NCBI RefSeq assembly: GCF_018069625.1
Contig: NZ_CP072941.1
Span: 2,356,001-2,420,000 of the forward strand
Length of the DNA stretch: 64,000 nucleotides
Direction: 5' to 3'
Source: Streptomyces yatensis
GTDB lineage: Bacteria; Actinomycetota; Actinomycetes; Streptomycetales; Streptomycetaceae
Shown: positions 25,972 through 33,652 of the stretch, in pieces
Position numbering within the stretch: position 1 is the stretch's first letter
Layout: every line of letters starts with the position of its first letter
Translations under genes and position numbers: made by a program
Notes under the pieces: generated by a model
Databases searched by the model: none
Seen by the model: only the letters and a program-made list of their open reading frames with translations
Told to the model about the DNA's origin: nothing

Positions 25972-26793
25972 TCAGAAGGACGGCAGCACGGAGCCCTGGT
26001 ACTGGTCCTTGATGTACTTCTTCACCTCGGGGGAGGTGAGGAGCTTGGCCAGCTTCTTGACGCGCGGGTCGTCCTCGTTGCCCTTCTTCACGGCCAGGAA
26101 GTTGGCGTACGGGTTGTTCTTGGGCGATTCGATGAGGATGGCGTCCTTGGCGGGCTTGAGGTGCGCCTCGATGGCGTAGTTGCCGTTGACGACCGCGGCG
26201 TCCACGTCGTCGAGCGACCGCGGGAGCTGGGCGGCCTCCAGTTCCTTGAACTTCAGGCCCTTGGGGTTGGTGGCGATGTCCTTGGGGGTGGCCTCGTTGC
26301 CCACACCGCTCTTGAGCTTGATGACCCCGTTGGCGTCCAGCAGCTTCAGCGCGCGGGCCTCGTTGACCGTGTCGCTCGGAACGGCCACGGTGGCGCCCTT
26401 CTTGAGGTCGCCGGCCTTCTTCACCTTGTGCGAGTAGAGACCGAGCGGCTCGAGGTGCACGGTGACGACGGGCACGATGTCGGTGCCCTTCTTCTTGTTG
26501 AAGTCGTCCAGGAACGGCTGGTTCTGGAAGTAGTTGGCACCGACCGAGCCGTCCTGGGTGGAGAGGTTCGGCGTGTTGTAGTCGGTGAACTCCCGGACCT
26601 CCAGCTTGAGGCCCGCCTTGTCGGCCAGATGGTCCTTGACGTAGTTGAGTATCTCCGCGTGCGGGACCGGGCTCGCGGCGACGACCAGCGCGCCGTTCTT
26701 GTCGTTGGAGGACGAGGGGCTGCAGGCGGCGGCGCCCAGGGCGAGCGCGCCGGCGGCGAGGACGGTGGTGACGGTCTTGGTGGTGTTACGCAC
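25972..26793 (-). CDS. metQ: Methionine ABC transporter substrate-binding lipoprotein
   Basis: 273-aa NlpA/MetQ-family lipoprotein. Signal peptide 1-23 with the lipobox ending ALGAAAC; Cys24 would be lipidated. The mature part has NlpA features: HAEILNYVKDHLADKAGLKLEVREFTDYNTPN at the start and a central PSDTVNEARALKLL. It captures D/L-methionine outside the membrane for MetNI. GTG at 26793 with GAAAGG upstream. Third gene of metNIQ, 99 bp after metI. Confidence 0.93.
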   Translation of the reverse strand: MRNTTKTVTTVLAAGALALGAAACSPSSSNDKNGALVVAASPVPHAEILNYVKDHLADKAGLKLEVREFTDYNTPNLSTQDGSVGANYFQNQPFLDDFNKKKGTDIVPVVTVHLEPLGLYSHKVKKAGDLKKGATVAVPSDTVNEARALKLLDANGVIKLKSGVGNEATPKDIATNPKGLKFKELEAAQLPRSLDDVDAAVVNGNYAIEAHLKPAKDAILIESPKNNPYANFLAVKKGNEDDPRVKKLAKLLTSPEVKKYIKDQYQGSVLPSF

Positions 26794-26892
26794 GAAAAGT
26801 GCCTTTCTTCGGGGGCGCACGTAGCCGCCGCGGGTGCGGAAGCGGAATGACGGGCGGGCGGTACGGGAGGGGGACGGGAGGTGGGTGGGGGC

Positions 26893-27681
26893 TCAGGGGA
26901 CCTTGGTCGGCTCCACGGATTCGACCTCGGCGGGCGCGGCCTCCGGCTCCGGGGCCGGCGCGGGCTTCCCGGTCCGGGACGGTCCGCCGCGCAGCAGCAC
27001 CAGCCGCGGGGCGACCGAGGAGCGGCCGCGGTGGGAGAGGCCGCGGGCGGCGAGGTCGCCCGCGAACTGGATGACGGAGATGACCACCGCGAGGATGGCG
27101 ACGGTGATCCACATCAGCTTGGTCTCGAACCGCAGATAGCCGTAGCGGACCGCCAGGTCACCGAGGCCACCGGCACCGACCGTGCCGGCCATCGCGGAGT
27201 AGCCGATGAGCGCGACGATCGTGGTGGTCGCGCTGGAGATCAGCGCGGGCAGCGACTCGGGCAGCAGCACCTTGCGGACGACGGTCCAGGTGGAGCCGCC
27301 CATCGCCTGCACGGCCTCGACCAGCCCGCCGTCCACCTCGCGCACCGAGGTCTCCACGAGCCGGGCGTAGAAGGGGATGGCGCCGATGGCCAGGGGCACG
27401 ATCGCGGCCTCGGGGCCGATGGTGGTGCCCACGATCGCCCGGGTGAAGGAGATCAGGGCGACCATCAGGATGATGAACGGCATCGAGCGGGCGATGTTGA
27501 CGATCTGCCCGACGACCTTGTTCACCATGACGTTCTGCAGCACTCCGCCGCGGTCGGTGAGGACCAGCAGCACGCCGAGCGGCAGTCCGCCGACGACGGC
27601 GATCACCGCCGACCATCCCACCATGTAGAGGGTGTCCCAACAGGCCTGCTCCAGCAGGGGCTCCATCTCGGACCAGGTCAC
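26893..27681 (-). CDS. metI: Methionine ABC transporter permease
   Basis: 262 aa. Five or so membrane spans in the first 220 residues and the permease EAA-like loop around EAVQAMGGSTWTVVRKVLLPESLPALI. The C-terminal 45 residues are Pro/Ala/Glu-rich and cytoplasmic, beyond the usual MetI length of about 217. ATG overlaps the metN stop (4 bp), indicating coupled translation and a fixed stoichiometry with the ATPase. Confidence 0.94.
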   Translation of the reverse strand: MTWSEMEPLLEQACWDTLYMVGWSAVIAVVGGLPLGVLLVLTDRGGVLQNVMVNKVVGQIVNIARSMPFIILMVALISFTRAIVGTTIGPEAAIVPLAIGAIPFYARLVETSVREVDGGLVEAVQAMGGSTWTVVRKVLLPESLPALISSATTTIVALIGYSAMAGTVGAGGLGDLAVRYGYLRFETKLMWITVAILAVVISVIQFAGDLAARGLSHRGRSSVAPRLVLLRGGPSRTGKPAPAPEPEAAPAEVESVEPTKVP

Positions 27682-28733
27682 TTGGCGCCCTCCTTGAGCA
27701 GCGGGGTCGGGTTCGCGCGCGGGCCGTCGGCGACGGCCGCGACATCGACCTGCAGGCCCTGCTCCCGCAGGAAGCCGATCGGGACGACGTTCTCCTCGAA
27801 CCGGCCGGGCAGCTCGATCCGCATCCGGCCGACCTGGTGGCCGCCGACGGTGTCCATCGCGGCGCCCAGGATCGAGATGTCGATGTTGTACGTACGGGAG
27901 AGCTGGGAGATGACCGGCTTGGTGGCCGCCTCGCCCTGGAAGGTGACGTCCACGACCGTACGGTCCTCGCCCGAGGGCACCCCGCCGACCGGGAAGAGCT
28001 CCTGGGCCAACTCGGAGCCTGGCGTCGCCAGCAACTCGCTGACCTGGCCGGACTCCACGATCCGGCCGTCGCGCATCAGCGCGGCCGAGTCGCAGATCGT
28101 CTTGACGACGTCCATCTCGTGCGTGATGAGCAGCACGGTCAGACCGAGCTGCTCATTGAGGTCGCGCAGCAGCTGGAGGATCGAGCGGGTGGTCTCGGGG
28201 TCGAGCGCGGAGGTCGCCTCGTCCGAGAGCAGCACCTTGGGGTCGCCGGCGAGCGCGCGGGCGATGCCGACGCGCTGCTTCTGGCCACCGGAGAGCTGCG
28301 CGGGGTACGCCCTGGCCTTGTCGCCGAGGCCCACCAGCTCCAGCAGCTCCAGTGCCTTGCGGGTGCGCTCCTTGCCCGAGACGCCGAGGATCTCCAGGGG
28401 CAGCTCGACATTGTCCCGCACGGTGCGCGAGGAGAGCAGGTTGAAGTGCTGGAACACCATGCCGATACGGCTGCGGGCCTGGCGCAGCGCGGAGCCGGCG
28501 CTCTGCCGGCGCCCGGCGAGCGCGGTCAGGTCCTGACCGGCCACGGTGACCGTGCCGGAGGTGGGGCGCTCCAGGAGGTTGACGCAGCGGATGAGGGTGG
28601 ACTTCCCGGCGCCGCTCTGGCCGACGACGCCGTACACCTCACCCTCGCGGACATGCAGATCGACGCCGTCGAGGGCGGTGACCTCGCGGCCTCGTGAGCG
28701 GTAGACCTTGGTCAGGTCCGTGGTGGTGATCAC
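27678..28733 (-). CDS. metN: Methionine ABC transporter ATPase
   Basis: 351 aa. ABC domain with Walker A GQSGAGKST, Q-loop MVFQHFNLL, signature LSGGQKQR, and a Walker B-like VLLSDEATSAL where the usual LLxDE has Ser before Asp. The C-terminal NIL/ACT-like domain (about 265-340, VVDVTFQGEAATKPVISQLSRTYNIDISILG) binds methionine and allosterically shuts transport in E. coli MetN. GTG at 28733 preceded by GACGGAAA. First structural gene of the operon, with a 211-bp untranslated gap from the end of the leader peptide. Confidence 0.94.
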   Translation of the reverse strand: MITTTDLTKVYRSRGREVTALDGVDLHVREGEVYGVVGQSGAGKSTLIRCVNLLERPTSGTVTVAGQDLTALAGRRQSAGSALRQARSRIGMVFQHFNLLSSRTVRDNVELPLEILGVSGKERTRKALELLELVGLGDKARAYPAQLSGGQKQRVGIARALAGDPKVLLSDEATSALDPETTRSILQLLRDLNEQLGLTVLLITHEMDVVKTICDSAALMRDGRIVESGQVSELLATPGSELAQELFPVGGVPSGEDRTVVDVTFQGEAATKPVISQLSRTYNIDISILGAAMDTVGGHQVGRMRIELPGRFEENVVPIGFLREQGLQVDVAAVADGPRANPTPLLKEGAK

Positions 28734-28748
28734 AGGGTTTCCGTCACT

Positions 28749-28771
28749 GTTGAGTGCACGGCGGTTGGTGC
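28749..28771 (-). promoter_or_regulatory. Hairpin in the metN leader
   Basis: CGGCGG / CCGCCG stem with a CACCAA-type loop just upstream of the metN ribosome-binding site. It could act in attenuation together with the leader peptide; this is inference from position alone. Confidence 0.4.
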
Positions 28772-28944
28772 CGCCGGGCACGGCTCGTTCATTTCGGAAC
28801 GCGGCAGGGCGGACCCGAGGGGTTGCGCGGTGTGTGGGCGCGGTTCGGGTTCCGGTGACGCGGGGCGGCGCGGTCCGGCGCACTGGGCGCGCGGGTCCGG
28901 CTCAGCCGGTCTCGCTTCGGGGCGCGAGGCTCAGGCGGGGGCCC

Positions 28945-29031
28945 TCAGCAGTCACACATTCGACACCGACAACGAGCACCGGGCGTGGGGTTCGCCTCGG
29001 TCGCAGGGATGCGGCAGCTCGTCGTGGTCAT
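28945..29031 (-). CDS. Cys-rich 28-aa leader peptide of metNIQ
   Basis: ATG at 29031 to TGA at 28945-28947. The peptide starts MTTTSC and ends CRCRMCDC, so five of its six-odd sulfur-code positions sit in the last eight residues: Cys21, 23, 26 and 28 plus Met25, with Cys6 earlier. A -10-like TTTACT lies at about -13 to -8 from the ATG, so the message is probably leaderless. Short leaderless ORFs with clustered Cys codons act as cysteine-responsive attenuators before sulfur genes in mycobacteria; here the downstream operon is methionine uptake. No Shine-Dalgarno is present, in keeping with leaderless translation. Confidence 0.72.
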   Translation of the reverse strand: MTTTSCRIPATEANPTPGARCRCRMCDC

Positions 29032-29037
29032 GGCTGC

Positions 29038-29066
29038 AAGTAAAGCAGACACGTGTACGGGCCCAT
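29038..29066 (-). promoter_or_regulatory. Probable metNIQ leader promoter
   Basis: Reading on the minus strand, TTGATG then about 19 bp then TTTACT, ending a few bases before the leader ATG. The 19-bp spacing is one or two bases long. Position fits a leaderless transcript beginning at the leader ATG. Confidence 0.45.
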
Positions 29067-29096
29067 CAAGCATGTCCGTATAGTGGACATGCTTGA
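29066..29096. promoter_or_regulatory. Perfect 31-bp palindrome upstream of the metNIQ leader
   Basis: TCAAGCATGTCC and GGACATGCTTGA are perfect 12-bp inverted arms around a 7-bp AT-rich centre (GTATAGT). It abuts or overlaps the -35 region of the leader promoter, so a repressor site is the best reading. It is less GC-rich than its surroundings and has no T-tract, which argues against a simple terminator for the upstream HAD gene. Confidence 0.7.
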
Positions 29097-29135
29097 CCGG
29101 TCCGTGGACGGTGGAAGGGGTGCCCGGGACCCGGT

Positions 29136-29783
29136 TCAGACCCGGCAGGTGATCTCCACGGCCCCGTCGAGAAGCCGTGCGGACACGGCCGACAGGTCCT
29201 CGACCACGATGTCGGCGACCAGCTCTTCGCGGGCGGTCGTTGTGGTCAACGCCACGGTCCGCATCCCGGCCGCACGGCCCGCCGCGAGCCCGGCCGGGGC
29301 GTCCTCGAAGACCACACAGCGTGCCGGGTCGACTCCGAGCCGCTCCGCCGCCAGCAGGAACGGCTCCGGGTCGGGCTTGCCGCGGGTGATGTCGTCGGAG
29401 GTGATCAGCGTCCCGGGGCGTATCGCCACCTCGGCCAGGCGGGCCTCGGCCAGCGGGCGGTTGGCGGAGGTCACCACGGCCCAGCGCGCGGCGGGCAGCC
29501 CCGCCAGCAGCTCGGCGGTGCCGGGGAGCAGCTTCACCCCGCCCGGTACGTCCTCCAGCTCCAGCTCGTCGATGCGCGCCCGGGCCCGCGGGGCGCGGTC
29601 GGCGGGGAGCAGATCGGCGATGATGTCGTCGGCCGGGCGGCCGTGCAGCTCGACCCGGGCGAAGTCCTCCGCGGGAATCCCCTGCTCCTCGGCCCAGCGG
29701 GTCCAGCAGCGGTGCACCGAGTCCAGGGAGGAGACGAGGGTTCCGTCGTTGTCGAACAACAGCGCGTCAGCGGAGATCTTCAT
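29136..29783 (-). CDS. HAD-superfamily sugar-phosphate phosphatase
   Basis: 215 aa, subfamily IA with a helical cap. Motif I DNDGT (11-15, Asp11 nucleophile and Asp13 general acid), motif II TSAN, motif III Lys in RGKPDPEPF, motif IV FEDAPAG. The cap region and GKPDPEPFLLAAERLG resemble hexitol/2-deoxyglucose-6-phosphate phosphatases and beta-phosphoglucomutases; the asparagine in place of the common leucine or methionine between the aspartates favours phosphatase. ATG at 29783 with a weak ribosome-binding site. Upstream of metNIQ on the same strand, but the palindrome and promoter separate them. Confidence 0.88.
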   Translation of the reverse strand: MKISADALLFDNDGTLVSSLDSVHRCWTRWAEEQGIPAEDFARVELHGRPADDIIADLLPADRAPRARARIDELELEDVPGGVKLLPGTAELLAGLPAARWAVVTSANRPLAEARLAEVAIRPGTLITSDDITRGKPDPEPFLLAAERLGVDPARCVVFEDAPAGLAAGRAAGMRTVALTTTTAREELVADIVVEDLSAVSARLLDGAVEITCRV

Positions 29784-29931
29784 GAGCCGCAGCGTACGTG
29801 GGGGTCGCGGACGCCCTCGGGCGCGGGGCCGAGCGCAGCGCGGGCGGGCGGGCCGATTACCCTCGTCCCATGGTTGTCACTCCCTGTGTGCGCCGCCCTC
29901 GGGTGCGCCGCCGCACCGCGCGGAGGTCCCG

Positions 29932-30300
29932 TTGATCGACGCGCTGACGGTCGCGCTCGGTGTGACCGCGCTCCTTCTCGCCGCGTGGTGCGGCTTCGCC
30001 GCCTATCGGGACCAGCCGACCAAGGACTGGCACTTCATCGGCATGGCCGTGGTGGCACTGCTGGCGATCGTGCAGCTGGTCATAGGAGTGGTGCGGCTGG
30101 CGGGCGGCGCCGACCCGCAGCAGGGGGTGGCCATCTTCGTGGCCTACCTCATCGGCTCGGCGCTCGCCGTGCCGGTCGCGGCGTTCATGTCGCTCACGGA
30201 GCGGACCCGCTGGGGTTCGGCGACGGTCTCCGCGGCGGCCGTGGTCCTGGCCGTGCTCGAGGTGCGGCTGTACGACATCTGGGGAGGCGTCGGTGGCTGA
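29932..30300 (+). CDS. Integral membrane protein (TTG start)
   Basis: 122 aa with four hydrophobic spans (LTVALGVTALLLAAWCGFAA; FIGMAVVALLAIVQLVIGVV; VAIFVAYLIGSALAVPVAAF; ATVSAAAVVLAVLEVRLYDIW). TTG at 29932 has GGAGG 7 bp upstream and is the only start that keeps the first span without dragging in antisense of the HAD gene. Function unknown. It overlaps the next gene by 8 bp and forms a two-gene operon with it. Confidence 0.82.
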   Translation: MIDALTVALGVTALLLAAWCGFAAYRDQPTKDWHFIGMAVVALLAIVQLVIGVVRLAGGADPQQGVAIFVAYLIGSALAVPVAAFMSLTERTRWGSATVSAAAVVLAVLEVRLYDIWGGVGG

Positions 30301-30784
30301 TTCACAGGAGGCATCGGTGACCGAGGACTCGGCGGCCGGGACAACGGGCGGAAAGCCGGAGGCGAACGCGCGGACCGGACTGGGGCAGGGCCCCGGGCGG
30401 CTGCTGGTGCTGCTCTACGGGGTCTTCACCGTGGCCGCCGCGTCCCGCTCGATCTACCAGCTGATCGCCCAGTACCAGGAGGCCCCGCTCGCCTACATCC
30501 TCTCGGCGGTCTCCGCCGCGGTGTACGCGTTCATCACGGTCTCGCTGGTCCGCGGCGGCGAGGGCGCGCGCAAGGCGGCGATGGTCTGCTGTGCGGCGGA
30601 GCTGGTGGGGGTGCTGACGGTGGGGACCTGGACCCTTGCCGACCCCTCGGCCTTCCCCGACCAGACGGTGTGGTCCGACTACGGGATGGGCTATCTGTTC
30701 ATCCCGATCTTCCTGCCGGTCACGGGCCTGCTGTGGCTGCGCAAGGCCCGCCGGGGCGCACCGGATACGGCGTCGCGGGCCTGA
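30293..30784 (+). CDS. Integral membrane protein
   Basis: 163 aa. Polar Gly/Ala/Thr-rich N-terminus (1-35), then four hydrophobic spans (LLVLLYGVFTVAAASRSIYQ; AYILSAVSAAVYAFITVSLV; AAMVCCAAELVGVLTVGTWTL; YLFIPIFLPVTGLLWL). GTG at 30293 lies inside the end of the preceding membrane gene, and the shared topology suggests they form one complex. Function unknown. A tandem repeat begins at its stop codon. Confidence 0.82.
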   Translation: MADSQEASVTEDSAAGTTGGKPEANARTGLGQGPGRLLVLLYGVFTVAAASRSIYQLIAQYQEAPLAYILSAVSAAVYAFITVSLVRGGEGARKAAMVCCAAELVGVLTVGTWTLADPSAFPDQTVWSDYGMGYLFIPIFLPVTGLLWLRKARRGAPDTASRA

Positions 30785-30847
30785 CCCACGCCTCTGGCCT
30801 GACCCACGCCTCTGGCCTGACCCAACGCCTCTGGCCTGACCCAACGC
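30779..30847. repeat. 18-19 bp tandem repeat starting at a stop codon
   Basis: GCCTGACCCACGCCTCTG occurs twice exactly (30779-30796, 30797-30814), then twice with one extra A (from 30815 and 30834, the last cut short). The first copy contains the last Ala codon and TGA (30782-30784) of the membrane-protein gene, so the gene's own end is the repeated unit. Confidence 0.85.
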
Positions 30848-30946
30848 CGGGGGCCTACCGGGGCTCCGCCCCCGGATCCCGGCCCTCGGTCGCCGGGCGG
30901 GCCGGCAGTCCAGCCCGGCCGACGACCGGCCACCTCAGGCCACGGC

Positions 30947-31450
30947 CTAAGCGCTGGCGGCGTACGCGGCGGCCGTGGCGTCCTTCTCCAGGGTCACCAG
31001 GCTCAGCCGGCGGTTGACCTCCTCGGTGCCCACCTGGGCGTAGCCGTAGCGGCGGTACAGCCGCAGATTGCCCTCGCTGCGGTGCCCGGTGAACAGCCGG
31101 TACCGCTTGGCGGCCCGCTCCTCGGTCAGCCGCTCCTCGATGGCCGCGAGCAGCCGTCCGCCCAGGCCGTGCCGCTGCATCCGCGGGTGGACGATCAGCT
31201 TGCCGATGGCGGCGGTCCCCTTGTCGTCGACGACTCCGCGGACCGAGCCGACGACCTCCGCGCCGAGCCGGGCGACGAGCACGCAGCCCCCGCTCAGTTC
31301 GGCGCGCAGGTCGTCGAGCGACTGCGTCAGCGGTTCGATCGAGTAGTCGCCGTAGAGCTCCGCCTCGCCCTGGTAGCACAGATATTGCAGCTTCAGGATC
31401 TGCTCGGCGTCGTCCGCGGTCGCCGCGGAGATGGTCACGCTCATGCCCAT
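30947..31450 (-). CDS. GNAT N-acetyltransferase
   Basis: 167 aa single-domain GNAT: IGKLIVHPRMQRHGLGGRLLAAIEERL (acetyl-CoA loop), then GHRSEGNLRLYRRYGYAQVGTEEV. ATG at 31450 has AGGGGAGG about 10 bp upstream; a second ATG lies two codons in. Substrate not identifiable. Upstream of it, on the same strand, lies a sigma-like factor ending at a terminator. Confidence 0.87.
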   Translation of the reverse strand: MGMSVTISAATADDAEQILKLQYLCYQGEAELYGDYSIEPLTQSLDDLRAELSGGCVLVARLGAEVVGSVRGVVDDKGTAAIGKLIVHPRMQRHGLGGRLLAAIEERLTEERAAKRYRLFTGHRSEGNLRLYRRYGYAQVGTEEVNRRLSLVTLEKDATAAAYAASA

Positions 31451-31476
31451 GTGCGCATGCCTCCCCTATTCTCGGT

Positions 31477-31513
31477 CCCCCGGTCGCGGTGAGGGTAGGA
31501 GTGCGACCGGGGG
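31477..31513 (-). terminator. Terminator between sigma-like gene and GNAT gene
   Basis: Perfect 11-bp stem CCCCCGGTCGC / GCGACCGGGGG with a 15-nt loop. Confidence 0.65.
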
Positions 31514-31571
31514 TTCATGGCCTGGGTGGAGGCGCCGCATGGTGGGCGTCCGCCTCCGAGGCGCCGGTTGT

Positions 31572-32093
31572 CTATCGCTCCTTTCCCCATGGTTCAGGAG
31601 CCGCAACCTCCGCCGTGAGCATTCTGCGCAGGCAAGCCAGACATCGGGAACGTACCGGGCCCAGACTGCCCTGTGACATTCCCAACTGGCGCGCGATCTC
31701 GCGGTACGTGAGGTCGGAGCGGGAGAGCATCGCCGCGAGCAGCGCGGGGCAGCGGCCGGGCAGCCGCCGCACCGCCGCGCGCAGCGTCCGGCGGGTCTCC
31801 GCGGTCAGTACGGCGTGTTCGGCGGGGTGGGACTCGGGGCCGCTGAGCGGGCCGCCGGCCATCGGGTCGTACGGCACCTCGCGGCGCGCCCGGCGCCTGG
31901 CCCCGCGCACCTCGGCCCGTACGGCACAGCGCAGCCAGCGGGCGGGGTGGGGCGGCGGTCCGGTGTCCCGGGTGCGTTCCAGCAGCCGTAGCCAGACGGC
32001 CTGTTCGAGTTCGGCGGGCTCGACGCCGACGCCGTATGCCTCGGCCGCCGCTTCGGCGGCCAGCAGCGGGCCCAGGTGCTTCACAAGGTCCAT
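31572..32093 (-). CDS. Sigma-70-family RNA polymerase factor, ECF-like
   Basis: 173 aa. Region 2-like N-terminal half (VEPAELEQAVWLRLLERTRDTG, WLRCAVRAEVRGARRRARREVPYD) and a clear region 4 helix-turn-helix: RLPGRCPALLAAMLSRSDLTYREIARQLGMSQGSLGPVRSRCLACLRRML. The SQGSLGPVRSRCL recognition helix is the form found in the short Streptomyces ECF group. No anti-sigma factor is adjacent. ATG at 32093 with no strong ribosome-binding site. Confidence 0.85.
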   Translation of the reverse strand: MDLVKHLGPLLAAEAAAEAYGVGVEPAELEQAVWLRLLERTRDTGPPPHPARWLRCAVRAEVRGARRRARREVPYDPMAGGPLSGPESHPAEHAVLTAETRRTLRAAVRRLPGRCPALLAAMLSRSDLTYREIARQLGMSQGSLGPVRSRCLACLRRMLTAEVAAPEPWGKER

Positions 32094-32162
32094 GCCGGGC
32101 GGGACGAGGCCGGGTCGTGGGGTGGTTGCCGGGTGACGGTGGTCTCACTCGACCGGGGAAGC

Positions 32163-32198
32163 GGCGGGGCCGCGCCTTGACGCTCGCGCGGCCCCGCC
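32163..32198 (-). terminator. Terminator after glpQ
   Basis: 13-bp stem GGCGGGGCCGCGC / GCGCGGCCCCGCC with a 10-nt loop, 24 bp beyond the glpQ stop. Confidence 0.85.
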
Positions 32199-32221
32199 GT
32201 CACCCACCCGTAGGTGCGGAA

Positions 32222-33391
32222 CTACTTGCGGAAGTCCGCCGCCGCGAGGAGGGCGGTGTCCGCGTTGTCGGAGAAGATGCCGTCAATTCCGGTCGCGAAG
32301 TATGCCTTGAACGCCCCGAAAGCGTCACCGTAGGCGTTGGGGTCGGTGCCGCGGCGGAAGTCGGCCGGGAGGAAGGTGTTCTCGTTGCGCATGGTGTACG
32401 GGTGCAGGATCAGCCCCGCCGCGTGCGCGTCCTTCACCACGCTGGTCGGCGTGCCCAGCTTGCCGTCCGGCGTCCGGGGGATGATGACCGACAGATCCGG
32501 GCCGATGCCCTGGGCGTAGCTCGCGATCCACTTGAGGCCCTCGGGCTTGACCAGGTCCGCGACCGTACGCGGGTCGTTCGCCTCGACGAAGTCCCAGGGC
32601 CGGCTGTCCATGGTGGACAGCAGCACGACGGACGGGGTGCCGACCAGCTTGCGCAGCCGCTGGATGCTGCTCGGCTCGAAGGACTGGAGGAACAGCGCCG
32701 CGTCCTTCTTGTGGCGGCCGTACCGGCGCAGCAGCTTGGCCAGCGGCTCCTCGAGGCCGAGGCCCAGCTTGCGGAAGTAGGTGGGGTGCTTGGTCTCCAC
32801 GTACAGCCACACGCGGCGGCCGCGCCTGCGGCCCTCGCGCTCGGCCCACTGCAGCACCTCTTCGAAGGTGGGCACCTCCCAGCGGCCGTCGTAGAGCGTG
32901 TTGCGCTGGCGGTTGCCCGGGATGCGCTCCTTGGCGCGCAGCGTCTTGAGCTCGGCGAGGGTGAAGTCCTCGGTGAACCAGCCGGTGAGCTTGGTGCCGT
33001 CGACCGTCTTGGTGGTCTTGCGGTCGGCGAACTCCGGGTGCGCGGAGACGTCCGTGGTGGCGGTGATGTCGTTCTCGTGGCGGCAGACCAGATGGCCGTC
33101 CTTGGTGGGGACCAGGTCCTGCTCGACGATGTCCGCGCCCATGTCCAGGGCGAGCTGGTAGGAGCCGAGGGTGTGCTCGGGCCGGTAGCCGCTGGCGCCG
33201 CGGTGGCCGATCACGGTGGGAACCGGCAGCTCATGGCCCCGGCCGGACGTCTCGGCGGCGGCGGCCGCGCCCGGCGCCGTCCGCGTGTCCGCGGCCGTCG
33301 CCGTGCCCGCACCGCTCAGCGCCACCGCTCCCGCGCCGAGGGCCGCGGCCCCCAGGAGGGCGCGCCGTCCGGGCTGTTGCTCCCGCTCCAT
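32222..33391 (-). CDS. glpQ: Tat-exported glycerophosphodiester phosphodiesterase
   Basis: 389 aa. Twin-arginine signal (GRRALLGAAALGAGAVALSG, Arg9-Arg10; cleavage near ATA-A33) then a TIM-barrel GDPD domain. Catalytic/metal motif VIGHRGASGYRPEHT (His63, Arg64, Glu72) and VEQDLVPTKDGHLV; a second His is in VCRHEND. It releases glycerol 3-phosphate from glycerophosphodiesters outside the cell, supplying carbon and phosphate. ATG at 33391 has AAGGAG 5 bp upstream. Divergent from a plsC-like gene. In S. coelicolor glpQ genes are PhoP-linked; possible Pho-box-like elements lie upstream here. Confidence 0.93.
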   Translation of the reverse strand: MEREQQPGRRALLGAAALGAGAVALSGAGTATAADTRTAPGAAAAAETSGRGHELPVPTVIGHRGASGYRPEHTLGSYQLALDMGADIVEQDLVPTKDGHLVCRHENDITATTDVSAHPEFADRKTTKTVDGTKLTGWFTEDFTLAELKTLRAKERIPGNRQRNTLYDGRWEVPTFEEVLQWAEREGRRRGRRVWLYVETKHPTYFRKLGLGLEEPLAKLLRRYGRHKKDAALFLQSFEPSSIQRLRKLVGTPSVVLLSTMDSRPWDFVEANDPRTVADLVKPEGLKWIASYAQGIGPDLSVIIPRTPDGKLGTPTSVVKDAHAAGLILHPYTMRNENTFLPADFRRGTDPNAYGDAFGAFKAYFATGIDGIFSDNADTALLAAADFRK

Positions 33392-33407
33392 CTGCACTCC
33401 TTGATGT

Positions 33408-33540
33408 GGTGTTCAACACCTGTCAAATCCAGTCAGAAGATGGGCTGATGGTAGGCGTGGGCGGCTTTCCTACGGGAGACATCGGACGAAACGCGGGGGG
33501 AACGCGGGTCAACACTGCGTTCCAGGTGGGTGAACCTGGT
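33408..33540. promoter_or_regulatory. glpQ/plsC intergenic region with Pho-box-like elements
   Basis: GGTGTTCAACACC (33408-33420) is a 13-bp palindrome. GTTCAACACCT followed by GTCAAATCCAG resembles the 11-bp direct-repeat format of PhoP sites (GTTCACCC core). On the other strand GGTTCACCC occurs at about 33528-33536, inside the inverted repeat CCAGGTGGGTGAACCTGG. Assignment to PhoP is tentative. Confidence 0.4.
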
Positions 33541-33652
33541 GTGCGCCGGGGCGCAACCGGCGAGTATCGTCCTCATCGGCGCTCCGGTGCGGTACGAGGT
33601 TGACGGACCGTACAACGGTGCGCCCCAGACCTTGACCCCGACCGGAGGGCCC

